Below are positions 8,305-17,674 of a stretch of 64,000 bases of DNA, in pieces. Origin of the DNA: a bacterium HR11 (GTDB lineage: Bacteria > Acidobacteriota > HRBIN11); assembly GCA_002898535.1 (NCBI GenBank), contig BEHN01000008.1, positions 41,949 through 105,948 on the forward strand, read 5' to 3'. Every line of letters begins with the position of its first letter. Within the stretch, counting starts at the first letter, position 1. The notes under the pieces are model-generated. The model ran no database searches and was not told the DNA's origin. It saw nothing but the letters and a program-made list of their open reading frames with translations. Made by a program: the position numbers and the translations under genes.

Positions 8305-9423
8305 CTACGGCAGGTCCAGACTCCCGTATGCCTTCGGGTACGTCACGATGCCCCACGGCAGGCGAAAGCCCTTCAGGACCTTCACGACCTCGTAAGTCGC
8401 GGCATCGATGACGTACACGGCGTCGGAACGCCCGCAAGCCAGGAGGATCTTCGCATCGTCCGGCGTGAACGTGAAGTGCCAGCATCGGGCCCCGACGGGA
8501 ACCTCCCGTCGGAGCTCCAAGGTCTTCGCATCGTAGACCTGAAGCTTCTGGTCCCGGGCGGCGGCCACGAATAAGCGATTGCCCGAACGGTCAAAGGCGA
8601 CGCCATAAGGGCCCCGGCCGACCGGCAGGGTCCGCACGACCTCCAGGTCGGCGTTCAGGACGATCAAGGTGCTGGAGGCCTCCATCGTCACGACGTAGCC
8701 CCGCCCGTCCGGCCAGGGCTTGATCCCCCGGGGCCGGGTCCCATGCGGCGAGAGGTCCGTCCGCCGGAGCAGACGGCCCGTCGTGACGTCGTACATCGAG
8801 ACGGCGTCCTCCCCCTCGTTGGTCACGACGAGCCGCTGGCCGTCCGGCGAGAAGGCGATCCCCTCCGTCTCGACACCCCCCAGGAAGGCCCGACCGATTC
8901 TCCAGTCACCGACCTCGATGGCCACGACGCGGGACGGCGGGAGCGCCGCCGGGCCCGCTTCTCCTTTTTCTTCATGCTCTTCCGAGTTGCCGACCGCTTT
9001 CGGGGGTCCGCCCTCGGCGCCGGGCTCGTGAGACGTGAAGACCCACTGCCCGCCGGGATGGAGCTTCAAGAACTCCGGATTCGTCCCGATGGGGATGCGG
9101 GTCACGACTGCCCACGTCCGGGTGTCCAGGACCGACACGTCGGCCGTCTGCTTGTTGGCCGTCAGGACGTACCGGCCGTCGGCCGTCACGACGAGGCCCC
9201 GGGGATTTCCGCCCCCGACGGGAACCTCCCGAACGACCTCCAGACGGGCCAGGTCGATGACGCTGACGCCGCCCTGCTCGTTGGAGACGTAAGCCACGTT
9301 GCGAGGCACGTCCCCAGCCGGGCCGGCGGTCGAACCCGCCCGCTCTTGCAGGCTTTCACCGAGAGGAAAGCTCCCCAAGCTCACCCCAAGGGTGAGGGCC
9401 CAAAGAAGCACCTTCCATGTCAT
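8305..9423 (-). CDS. Secreted YVTN beta-propeller protein
   Basis: A 372-residue protein with an N-terminal signal peptide (about residues 1-20) and six or seven repeats of about 40 residues of the YVTN/NHL-like type, for example VAYVSNEQGGVSVIDLARLE and VLTANKQTADVSVLDTRT. Such propellers act outside the inner membrane as binding or scaffold proteins, and some bind metals. An acidic insert at about residues 145-165 interrupts the third blade. An AGGTGGAG ribosome site supports the ATG at 9423. It lies 89 bp downstream of the TonB-dependent receptor on the same strand, so a joint role in uptake is plausible; the ligand is unknown. Confidence 0.85.
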   Translation of the reverse strand: MTWKVLLWALTLGVSLGSFPLGESLQERAGSTAGPAGDVPRNVAYVSNEQGGVSVIDLARLEVVREVPVGGGNPRGLVVTADGRYVLTANKQTADVSVLDTRTWAVVTRIPIGTNPEFLKLHPGGQWVFTSHEPGAEGGPPKAVGNSEEHEEKGEAGPAALPPSRVVAIEVGDWRIGRAFLGGVETEGIAFSPDGQRLVVTNEGEDAVSMYDVTTGRLLRRTDLSPHGTRPRGIKPWPDGRGYVVTMEASSTLIVLNADLEVVRTLPVGRGPYGVAFDRSGNRLFVAAARDQKLQVYDAKTLELRREVPVGARCWHFTFTPDDAKILLACGRSDAVYVIDAATYEVVKVLKGFRLPWGIVTYPKAYGSLDLP

Positions 9424-9512
9424 GGTAGACTCCACCTTTTGAGAGGGCGGCTCGGTTTGGGATTCTCGAACCTCGACCCCGAATTACCCGGGACCTGACA
9501 CCCAGGGCCATA

Positions 9513-11867
9513 TTACATCTGCACGTGCAGGCCCGCCCGCACGACCCGGGGCGTCCCCAGGGTGACCAGCCCGTCCGCCGTCCGGCCCGCCTCGACACGG
9601 GTGTTCAACAGATTTTCGGCCGACACGTACAGCTCCACGCCCCGGACGATCTTACGCCGGACGCTGGCGTCCACCAACCAAACGGGCCGGAGCCGCAAGG
9701 TGTTCAGGTCGTCCTCGAACCGGCTTGACTCGTACCAGACCTGAACGGCGGCGATGAAGACCTGGGGATGCTGATACTGAACCCGAAACACGGCCGTATG
9801 ACTCGGGCCTTGGGCGATTCGCTTGTCGATGAGCTCCGGCGCCAGGCTCTTCCGAATCCGGGCATCGTTCCAGAGATAGCCCACATGGGTTTGCAAGTAT
9901 TGGCCGAACCGGAACGTGTTCATCCACTCCAGGCCCACGACCCGCGTCAGGTCGATATTCCGCCGCTGGCGACAGACGCCGCCGGCCGGGACAAAGCCAC
10001 ACAGGCTGGGCCAGGCCGAACGCTCCAGGACCGTCACGTTCGAGATAACGTCGTGGACCTGATACCAGAAGGCCGTGACCGAACCCTGCCAGAAGTCGCC
10101 GCCCCGCAGGTCCGCCCCCAGCTCCCAGGCTTGCAGGGACTCCGGCTTGAGGCCCGGATTGGCGGCCGTGACGACGTTCCGGACCTGGAAGGGACGATAG
10201 AGCTCGTTGAGCGTCGGCGCCCGGAAGCCTTGACTGAACTGGAATCGCAGGTCCGCCCAGGGACGAGCCCGCCAGCGGAGGCCCAACGTCGGACTGAAGG
10301 CCATACGACGACGGTCCTCATAGCGATCGTCCCGTAAGACGGCATCTGTCGTGAGGTCCCGCTCGACCCGCGTCCCCCGAAACAGGCCCCAGGCGTCTAC
10401 CCGGGCCCCGACCTGAACGTACAGGTTCGACACCGGCTGGAACAGACGGTTCAAGTACAAACCGACAAAGGCCTGCCGGCCTCCAGCGAATCGGCGACGG
10501 GTAAACCGGGTCGCGACCCACCGATAGTCCTCCCGGGTTTCTCCCCAAATGTACTTGACGTCGAGACCCGCCGACCATTGGGCCCCTGAGGGTTGCGGCC
10601 GGGCCCACTGGATATGAAAGCCCCCCATCACGGATGGGACATCATACTGATCCAGCGAAGGCGTCTCCTGCGTGCGGGTCGAGTTGACCGAGCTGAACGT
10701 GCTCCGGAAGGTCTGGGACTGCCAGAACCCCGCGACCTCCCAAAAGTCCCCCCCAGCCGTGAACCACCGCGTCCCCAGGCTCGTCATCCAGAGGTCCGTC
10801 GAGTTCTCCGTATACGGCGTCCCGTTACTTCGTCGTTCCGAGAAGACATTCCCCGCCCAAAAAAGTTGGCGGCGGCTCGAGACATCCCACGTCACCCGAC
10901 CCAGTAAGGATCCCATGCGGGAGAAGGCACGAATGTCGATAGGTCCCCGTTGTTCCGGCAACAAAAGATAATGACCATCCGTCCGAAAGTACCGGCCAGC
11001 CATCAGTAGACTCAGGGCCCCATACCGATGACGCCAGGTCGTGTCTGCATCCATCGTGCCGAGCTCGCCGCCCTGCAGGTCGACCTGAAATTCCCGAAGC
11101 CCGACAGCCTCCGTCCGGAAGTGAAGGGCACCCTCCATCCCCGCGTTACCCCAGGCGGTCGAGACAGGGCTCTTGATGACCTCGACCTGCCGGAGGGCCG
11201 ACCGGGGGACCCGGTTCCAGTAAATGCCACCCCCAAAGGAATCATTGATGGGTACACCGTCCAGGAGGACTAACGCCCGACTGGCACCACTGGGCCATGC
11301 TCCCCGAAGTCTCATGCCTTGGGCCGTCGGATGAGAAGCCATCACACCGCTGGACCGCCGGAAAAGGCTAAAACCCGGCACCTGCCGCAGGCTCTCGACG
11401 ACCAATAGTTGCGGACTCACCATCAGGTCCGATCGGGAGACGACCTGGACCGTGGCGGCCAGCTTCTCGGGCGACGTATTCAGACGGCTCGGCGTGACGA
11501 CGACGACCGCCTCGGCGCCGACATGAAGCGTGACGTCGACCGACGTCGGCACATCCGAACGCACGGCCACGCTTTCGACGACGGCAGGGAGAAAACCCTC
11601 CAAGACACACCGCAGACGGTAGCCCTCCCCCGGCGGCAAACCCTCGATCCGATAGCGCCCCTGCGCATCCGTCGTGACGACTCGGCGAACCCCCTGCGGA
11701 CCCGTCAGCTCGACGAGGACACCGGGCAAGGGATGCCCCTCGACGTCCCGCACGGTCCCGACGACCGAAGCCGCCGTCTGGCCCCAGGCGGCCAGGGTCG
11801 CCCCCAGCCCCAAGATCAGGACCCGAATACCGTAGAGAGAACGAATAGCCCAATGATTCTGTGCCAT
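9513..11867 (-). CDS. TonB-dependent outer-membrane receptor with N-terminal carboxypeptidase-regulatory-like domain
   Basis: A 784-residue outer-membrane receptor. After a signal peptide (about 1-28) comes a carboxypeptidase-D regulatory-like beta-sandwich (about 33-115; VVGTVRDVEGHPLPGVLVEL). Then come a TonB-box-like segment (VVVVTPSRL), the plug (about 130-245; VLLDGVPINDSFGGGIYWNR) and a beta-barrel ending in VVRAGLHVQM, with the terminal aromatic-like position occupied by Met. The plug wording resembles BtuB/FepA-type receptors for siderophores or cobalamin, but the substrate is not provable. The start at 11867 has a strong GGGGAGG site; the longer frame upstream reads into word repeats. 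Confidence 0.9.
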   Translation of the reverse strand: MAQNHWAIRSLYGIRVLILGLGATLAAWGQTAASVVGTVRDVEGHPLPGVLVELTGPQGVRRVVTTDAQGRYRIEGLPPGEGYRLRCVLEGFLPAVVESVAVRSDVPTSVDVTLHVGAEAVVVVTPSRLNTSPEKLAATVQVVSRSDLMVSPQLLVVESLRQVPGFSLFRRSSGVMASHPTAQGMRLRGAWPSGASRALVLLDGVPINDSFGGGIYWNRVPRSALRQVEVIKSPVSTAWGNAGMEGALHFRTEAVGLREFQVDLQGGELGTMDADTTWRHRYGALSLLMAGRYFRTDGHYLLLPEQRGPIDIRAFSRMGSLLGRVTWDVSSRRQLFWAGNVFSERRSNGTPYTENSTDLWMTSLGTRWFTAGGDFWEVAGFWQSQTFRSTFSSVNSTRTQETPSLDQYDVPSVMGGFHIQWARPQPSGAQWSAGLDVKYIWGETREDYRWVATRFTRRRFAGGRQAFVGLYLNRLFQPVSNLYVQVGARVDAWGLFRGTRVERDLTTDAVLRDDRYEDRRRMAFSPTLGLRWRARPWADLRFQFSQGFRAPTLNELYRPFQVRNVVTAANPGLKPESLQAWELGADLRGGDFWQGSVTAFWYQVHDVISNVTVLERSAWPSLCGFVPAGGVCRQRRNIDLTRVVGLEWMNTFRFGQYLQTHVGYLWNDARIRKSLAPELIDKRIAQGPSHTAVFRVQYQHPQVFIAAVQVWYESSRFEDDLNTLRLRPVWLVDASVRRKIVRGVELYVSAENLLNTRVEAGRTADGLVTLGTPRVVRAGLHVQM

Positions 11868-12920
11868 CTTGGAACCTCCCCGCGTATGATTGTTGGGTGT
11901 TCGGGTAGCAGAGCCCGAGCATTGGCTCATAGCGGATGACCCACATTGGCTCATGGCGGATAGCTCATGGCCTATGAGCTATGACCCATGAGCTATGACC
12001 TATAACAGAACCGTTCGGATCGGGAAAATCCCCATGAATTCAGCTTTTCCGATACTCTGAGAAGGACGATTTTCAAGCATTCGGCCGATGGGCCGGTCGG
12101 CCGTCGGCCGATAGGGCCACGGGACGGGAAAAGCCGTCCCCGAGGCCCCAAGCCCCTCGGGTTCCCGCATCCCGCATCTCGTATCCCGTATCCTTGAAAA
12201 ATCGTGCTTCCCGGGCGGTGGGAAAGGTCGATTTGACGCCATTCTCACGGACCGAACCGCTCTGATAAGCCAGAAGCGACGAGCCCCGGCCTTGGACCGA
12301 TGGACTGGTCGGGAACCCGGCCATTCGGGAGTTCGGTAGTTGGGGAATTCGGCCATTCGGGAAGGCCGTTCAGCGGCCGACGTAGAAGGCAAGAGGGCAT
12401 GTAGTATTCCAAAGCCCCACATCTCCCTGAAGTTTTCCTGACTCTTCGCCGCCTCTTGTCGCCGACCGCCGGCGCCGGCCTCCAGGCCTCATCCCCGTCC
12501 CGGCCGGCCTCCCCATGCCCGAATTCCCGACCCCCCGAATGGCCAAATTGCCGAACTCCCGGATGGCCCTTCGCTTGAAAAACCGTCCTTCCCGAAGGGT
12601 CGGAAAGGCTGAATCCATCCGGGTTTCCATGGTCCAAATGGAGATATTTTGCAAAAGACGTGCCGAACCGTTGAAAGCTTCATCCTACGCGAATCGGTCC
12701 GTCTCATTGGGCCTTCAAAAATGGGCGATTTGACCCAATGGGTGATTTGACCCAATCGGAGAGGGGTTCCCGCCGTCCCCCGATGGCGGCCCCGCAGGGG
12801 GATAAATATCTTTGAACGAAGCATCGAGCCGGCCAGTTCGGCGGGCAGAGAGTAAAAGGGCAAATACTCTATGCCCTTCGCCCTTTGCGCTTTGCCTCAT
12901 TTCTGGGTGAGGACTCCATC
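11868..12920. repeat. 1-kb repeat mosaic upstream of ribonucleotide reductase
   Basis: No gene is seen. In order: GCTCATGG-type words (11920-12003); a family-A unit (12006-12080); a TCCCGCATC word array (12168-12193); an inverted family-A unit ending CCGCTCT (12191-12268); GGGAGTTC-type words (12300-12365); the conserved ~125-bp module H (12363-12488; contains GCATGTAGTATTCCA); more words (12515-12570); and a second inverted family-A type-B unit (about 12573-12633). The last 280 bp before nrdJ hold a tandem 19-mer and an inverted repeat, listed separately. Confidence 0.75.
12721..12756 (+). promoter_or_regulatory. Tandem 19-mer direct repeat upstream of class II ribonucleotide reductase
   Basis: ATGGGCGATTTGACCCAAT (12721-12739) is followed at a 17-base step by ATGGGTGATTTGACCCAAT (12738-12756), overlapping by two bases and differing at one position. 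ATTGGG just upstream (12706-12711) can pair with CCCAAT. It lies about 165 bp before nrdJ and could be an operator. It does not match the NrdR box. A further inverted repeat, AAGGGCA/TGCCCTT, is at 12856-12878. Confidence 0.35.
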
Positions 12921-14765
12921 ATGAAGCTTTCAAGGCTGGACACTTGGACTTTCGACCAGGCGTGGACCCGGGCCGAAGCCTTTTTCCAGGGGGATGCCCT
13001 CCGGGCCGAGGTCTTCCTGTACCGGTACGCCCTCCGGGACCTGGAGGGTCGGTGGCTCGAGCCGACGCCGGAGTTCATGTGGCGGCGGCTGGCCCGGACG
13101 ATGGCCCGGGTCGAGAAGGACCGAGCCACGTGGGAAAAAAACTTCCGGGACCTCTTAGAGGACTTCCGGTTTGTCCCGGGGGGCCGCATCTTATTCGGGG
13201 CCAGCAATCCCCGGTCGGCGACCCTGTTCAACTGCTACTTCATCCCGATCCAAGCTGACTCCATCTATGGGATCACGCGCTGGATGTTCGAGGCGGCCAA
13301 GACCTACGGGATGGGCGGCGGAGTCGGCACGAACGCCGACGTCTTACGCCCCCGGGGGGCCAAGGTCCGGAATGCCGGCCTGGAGAGTTCGGGGTCCGTC
13401 AGCTTCATGGAGGTCTTCTCGACCCTGACGGGCGTGATGGGGGCCTCGGGCGGCCGCCGGGGGGCGCTCATGATCACGCTCCGGGTCGACCACCCGGACG
13501 TGCTGGAGTTCATCACGGCGAAGAGTGACCCCGAGCGGCGGCACATCCGGAATGCGAACATCTCGGTGCGGGTCTCCGACGCCTTCATGGAGGCGCTGGC
13601 CCACGACGGTCGGGTCCGGCTGTGGTTTCAGACGCCGCATGAGACCATCGAGCGCTTCGTCCCGGCCCGGCAGATTTGGCAGGCCCTCGTCGAATCGGCC
13701 TGGGCCTCGGCCGAGCCGGGGGTCTTGTTCTGGGACCAGGTCGTCCGGCGCTCGACGACGCAGTACAACGGCATGGAGGTCCAGGGCGTGAACGTCTGCG
13801 GCGAGGTCCCGATGGAGCCGTACGGGGCCTGCAACCTGGGGAGCATCAACTTGGCGGCCTTTGTGCGGGCACCCTTCACGGACGGGGCCGACCTCGACTG
13901 GGACCGGCTGGCCGAGACGGTCCGTCGGGCCGTCCGATTCCTGGACGACGTCATCGACGTCGGGGCGCCGCGGCATCCGCTTCGGGCCCAGCGGCGGGCC
14001 TCCGAGCGGTCCCGCCGGGTCGGTCTGGGCATCATGGGTCTGGCCGACTGCATGGTCATGCTGAACGTCGTGTACGGGTCGCCCGAGTGCATCCGGTGGG
14101 TCGACCGGATCTTGGCCTTCATCAAGGAGGCCGCTTATCAGGCCAGCATCGACCTGGCGCGGGAGAAGGGCCCCTTCCCGGCTTTCGACGCCCGGCAACA
14201 CGAGAAGAGTCCTTACATTCAGGAGCTCCCGGCACCCATCCGGCGGGGCATTCAGACGTACGGCCTGCGGAACTGTGCCCTCCTGGCCATCGCCCCGACG
14301 GGTTCGATCTCGATCCTGGCCGGGACGTCCAGCGGCATCGAGCCGATCTTCGCCCTTCAGTACCTGCGCCACGTGGCCGGCCAGGCTTACGAAGTCGAGC
14401 ACCCGCTGGTCCGTCGATATCGGCAGATGTACGGGGCGTCGAGTCCTCTCCCGCCGGCCTTTGTGGCGGCCCATCAGGTCGACCCCGAGGCCCGGGTCGA
14501 GCTTCAGGCCGCCGCCCAGCGGCACGTGGACCAGAGTATCTCGTCGACCGTCAACCTCCCGGAGGACACGCCGGTCTCGACCGTCGAGCGCCTCTACTGG
14601 AAGGCCTGGGAACTCGGCTGTAAGGGCATCACGGTCTTCCGGGAGGGGAGCCGGGCTTCGGTCGTCGAGCCCCTGCATGAGGAGAGGGGCGTCTACCGGG
14701 TCGAGGCGGAGCCGCCTCTCGGCGTCTGCGTCGTCTGCGAGGTCCCGGCCCCGTCCCGCCGATGA
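12921..14765 (+). CDS. nrdJ: Ribonucleoside-diphosphate reductase, adenosylcobalamin-dependent (class II)
   Basis: A 614-residue reductase that makes deoxyribonucleotides. The redox pair Cys at ATLFNCYF (about residue 105) and GACNLGS (about 304), and the catalytic N-x-C-x-E motif (NVCGE, about 291-295), are present. The C-terminal shuttle pair is CVVC, five residues from the last Arg block. The compact size, lack of an ATP-cone domain and absence of an nrdB neighbour fit class II (NrdJ), so oxygen-independent radical generation with adenosylcobalamin is expected. The ATG at 12921 is preceded by GAGG at 8 bases; the frame extends 12 codons upstream without support. The gene stands alone between repeat mosaics. 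Confidence 0.9.
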   Translation: MKLSRLDTWTFDQAWTRAEAFFQGDALRAEVFLYRYALRDLEGRWLEPTPEFMWRRLARTMARVEKDRATWEKNFRDLLEDFRFVPGGRILFGASNPRSATLFNCYFIPIQADSIYGITRWMFEAAKTYGMGGGVGTNADVLRPRGAKVRNAGLESSGSVSFMEVFSTLTGVMGASGGRRGALMITLRVDHPDVLEFITAKSDPERRHIRNANISVRVSDAFMEALAHDGRVRLWFQTPHETIERFVPARQIWQALVESAWASAEPGVLFWDQVVRRSTTQYNGMEVQGVNVCGEVPMEPYGACNLGSINLAAFVRAPFTDGADLDWDRLAETVRRAVRFLDDVIDVGAPRHPLRAQRRASERSRRVGLGIMGLADCMVMLNVVYGSPECIRWVDRILAFIKEAAYQASIDLAREKGPFPAFDARQHEKSPYIQELPAPIRRGIQTYGLRNCALLAIAPTGSISILAGTSSGIEPIFALQYLRHVAGQAYEVEHPLVRRYRQMYGASSPLPPAFVAAHQVDPEARVELQAAAQRHVDQSISSTVNLPEDTPVSTVERLYWKAWELGCKGITVFREGSRASVVEPLHEERGVYRVEAEPPLGVCVVCEVPAPSRR

Positions 14766-15726
14766 GCCGCGAGGGAGCGGCCAGCGACAGCATGGCAATT
14801 CGATGGTCCCGCACTCAGACACCAGCTATCAGAGCCGTTCGGCCCGTGAGAATGGCGTCGGAACCACCTTGCCCATCCCCTGGAAAGTACGATTTTTCAA
14901 AGGGACGGAGTGACGAAGTAACCCGGCCGGCCGATGGGCCGTTCTTTATCCCAGCCCCGCTCGTTAGAGCGGGGTCGGGGCGACTCGGGAGTTCGGGAGT
15001 TCGGCAGGTGGGCAGGTGGGCAGGTCGGCAGGTCGGGCATCGGGGCCTGTTGCAAAACGCACCGCCGAGGCGCAGAGGCCGAGGGTGTTTCTTTGATTTT
15101 TCTCGGCGCTCTCGGCGTCTCAGCCGTGGAATGGAGGTTTGGAAATACGCTATCGGGAGGCCCACCGGGGCGGGGGTGCGGCCTGGAGGCCGGCGCCGGC
15201 GGTCGGCGACAGGAGGCGGCGGAGAGTCAGGAAAGCTTCAGGGAGACGTGGGCACTTGGAACGCTACATGCCCCTTGTCTTCTACGTCGGCCGCCGAACG
15301 ACCTTCCCGAACTCCCGGACGGCCGGATCGCCCCGGACCCCGCTCTTGCGAGCGGGGCTGGGACAGAATGACCCCGCTCTAACGAGCGGGGCTGGGATGA
15401 AAAGGGTCGCCCGGCCCCCCGGCCGACCTGCCGACCTGCCCACCTGCCGAATTCCCGAACTCCCGAATGGCCCTTGGCTTGAAAAACCGTCCGTCCCGAA
15501 GGGTCGAAAAAGCCGAATCCATGCGGGTTTTCACGAAACGAACGACTCTGTCATCATTACAGCGTATTTCAAAATCTCCATTCCACCGCTGAGACGCCGA
15601 GAACGCAGAGAAGAATTGAAGAAAAACCCTCGTCCTCCGCGCCTCGGCGGTGAGTTTTGAAACAGGCCCTAGGAGGCGACGTCTGAAAACCCTTGGAATC
15701 AGGTAGGCTATCCGGAGGTCAGCGAT
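14766..15726. repeat. 960-bp composite repeat flanked by inverted family-A units
   Basis: No gene is seen. A family-A unit pointing inward starts at 14830 and an inverted type-B unit ends at about 15552 (ACGACTCT), enclosing the rest: a GC hairpin CCCCGCTC/GAGCGGGG (14955-14974); GGGAGTTC/GGCAGGTG word arrays (14990-15045); family F (15045-15152); module H (15180-15312); twin GC hairpins (15338-15357 and 15372-15391); and more words (15425-15475). A second family-F copy in the opposite direction follows (15561-15668). This is the best preserved composite in the window. Confidence 0.8.
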
Positions 15727-17277
15727 ATGAACCCGCGGTGCCCGCTGTGCGACCGACGGGCCGAAGGACCCTTACGTCCGCATGTCTTACGGGTGCACGG
15801 AGAGGAAGCCCTCCCGAGGGCCATCCTGGCCGATAAAGAGCGGGGTGTCCCCGACCCCGAGATCGGCGAACGATACGGCATCTCCTTCAATGCTCTCCAG
15901 AAAATCATCACTGAAGCTTACGGCGTGAATGTGAGTCAACTTCGGCACCCCCGGCCGATCCGACGGTGGGCACCGCCCTCCTTTCGGGAAGAGGTCACGA
16001 CCGTATGGAGCTTCAAACAGCGGGGCGCCTGGGCTACGCATGACGGCCGCTACCGAGGAAACTGGTCGCCCTACATCCCCCGTAACCTGATTCTTAAGTA
16101 TTCCCAGCCTGGAGACGTCGTCTTGGATTACTTCGTCGGTGGAGGGACGACAGCTGTCGAAGCCAAGCTGTTGGGCCGCCGTTGCATCGCCCGGGACATT
16201 AATCCGGCCGCTGTCCAGATGACGTTAGAAAATATCCATTTTTCCCCGCCACGTTCGCTGGCTGGGGAGACGGTGTACGAGCCTGAGGTTCGGGTCGGGG
16301 ACGCCCGGGACCTGTCAGACATCCCCTCTGCCAGCATCGACCTCATTTGCGCCCACCCTCCTTACGCAGGGATCATCCCCTACAGTCCGAAAATCCCCGG
16401 CGACCTGTCGGGCCTCGACGTGCCGGATTTTCTGACAGAAATGCGAAAAGTCGCTCGGGAAAGCTGGCGGGTTTTGAAGCCCGGCGGGAAGTGCGCCATC
16501 CTCATCGGGGACGCTCGGAAGTCCAAGCACGTGATCCCCATCGGCTTTCAGGTCATCCGGCTATTCTTAGACGCGGGTTTTGTCTTGCACGAGCTGGTGA
16601 TTAAACGACAGCACAACTGTAAGACGACGGGCTTCTGGTATACCCGGAGCGTTTGTCACGGCTTCCTCCTGCTGGCCCATGAATACCTACCGGTCTTTGA
16701 GAAACCCGTGAGCCGAAGCGTCTCCGGGCCGGAGCTGTCGGAGACACCGGCCGTTCCTTACCGCCTTGGCTGGAAAGGCGCCCCGGAGACGAGCGAAGGG
16801 GCCTTGGAAACGACTACGGTGTGGGTCTTTCCCGGAGACCGGTTAGAATCTGAAGTACGTCGGAACCTACGAAGACGCTTCGGCGGGCCGGGCCCCTACT
16901 TAGAGGTAGAGTACGGCGGGGAGGGGCCTTCGCCGGGCACCGGGATCCCCACCAACCTCCTTTTTATCCCTTGGCCGCCGTTCCCGATGACGAAATGGAC
17001 CTTCCGGCAGTACTGCGCTACGGTCGTTCACCTGGCCCGGCAGGGCCTGACGTACCTTGCCCCGGGCGGCGTCTTGGCCGTGGAAGCGATGGACTTTCGG
17101 GATGGGGAGGACCTGATTCCGGCCGGCCTCCTCTTATACGAGGCCCTGCGGGCCCAGTGTGCCTGGGCACTCAAGGAGATCGTCATCGTGGTCCCGGAGA
17201 GCGGGCCATTCGCCTGGCCCGGGAATCGCTTGGAGATTATTCATAGATATTTACTTATCTATATCCTCAGACCATAG
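15727..17277 (+). CDS. DNA methyltransferase with zinc finger and tandem second methylase-like domain
   Basis: A 516-residue protein. Residues 1-25 hold a C2H2-like zinc finger (C5, C8, H19, H24), followed by a helix-turn-helix-like stretch (about 43-66). The first methylase domain has motif I LDYFVGGGTTAVEA (133-146), then motif IV as HPPY (210-213) in place of the usual D/N/S-PP-Y/F, then LKPGGKCAILIGD. Motif order I then IV suggests gamma-like amino-methylases. The C-terminal part (about 365-516) repeats the second half of such a fold: PWPPF (415-419), YLAPGGVLAVEA and LEIIHRYLLIYI, but with no motif I. A GGAGG site precedes the ATG. No restriction endonuclease is adjacent. Target sequence and activity are unknown. 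Confidence 0.8.
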   Translation: MNPRCPLCDRRAEGPLRPHVLRVHGEEALPRAILADKERGVPDPEIGERYGISFNALQKIITEAYGVNVSQLRHPRPIRRWAPPSFREEVTTVWSFKQRGAWATHDGRYRGNWSPYIPRNLILKYSQPGDVVLDYFVGGGTTAVEAKLLGRRCIARDINPAAVQMTLENIHFSPPRSLAGETVYEPEVRVGDARDLSDIPSASIDLICAHPPYAGIIPYSPKIPGDLSGLDVPDFLTEMRKVARESWRVLKPGGKCAILIGDARKSKHVIPIGFQVIRLFLDAGFVLHELVIKRQHNCKTTGFWYTRSVCHGFLLLAHEYLPVFEKPVSRSVSGPELSETPAVPYRLGWKGAPETSEGALETTTVWVFPGDRLESEVRRNLRRRFGGPGPYLEVEYGGEGPSPGTGIPTNLLFIPWPPFPMTKWTFRQYCATVVHLARQGLTYLAPGGVLAVEAMDFRDGEDLIPAGLLLYEALRAQCAWALKEIVIVVPESGPFAWPGNRLEIIHRYLLIYILRP

Positions 17278-17674
17278 ACCCCAGACCATAGACCGGCTTG
17301 GGCCCAGGGGGTCTCCTCGTCTGGATGGGATGGCTCGTGGAATCCATCTCAAGTCCCTCCCTGATGGGGAAAGGGCTTTATGAGAGCGTGTTTCCAAACC
17401 TCCATTCCACCCCTGAGACGCCGAGAACGCAGAGAGAAATCGACGAAAAACCCTCGGCCTCTGCGCCTCGGCGGTGAGTCTTGAAACAGGCCCGAATGCC
17501 CGAGTCCCCGAACTCCCGAATTCCCGGACGGCCGGATAGCCCCGGACCCCGCTCTAACGGGCGGGGCTGGGATGAAAACCTTGGCTTGAAAGACCGTCCT
17601 CCCCGAAGGGTCGAAAAAGCCAAATCCATGCGGGTTTTCACGAGCGGAAGACGTCCCGACGCCTCGATGACGGT
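17278..17674. repeat. Intergenic mosaic between methyltransferase and aminotransferase genes
   Basis: No gene is seen. The gap contains half of a GGTCTATGG-type dyad (about 17270-17312, with the GGCTTGGGCCCAGG loop), a family-F copy (17384-17492), GGGAATTC-type words (17495-17545), one GC hairpin CCCCGCTC/GGGCGGGG (about 17547-17568) and an inverted family-A type-B unit (about 17581-17646). It separates two convergent genes. Confidence 0.7.

Noticed and set aside
12640..12920. Cobalamin riboswitch or NrdR boxes before nrdJ.
   Set aside because: No B12-box-like conserved block and no NrdR 16-mer were found; only an unrelated tandem 19-mer is present.
14990..15475. CRISPR array in the GGGAGTTC/GGCAGGTG regions or at the twin hairpins.
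   Set aside because: Units are 7-8 bases or irregularly spaced, there are no unique spacers of constant length and no cas genes.
15727..17277. A restriction-modification system around either DNA methylase.
   Set aside because: Neighbouring genes on both sides were read and none resembles an endonuclease or specificity subunit.
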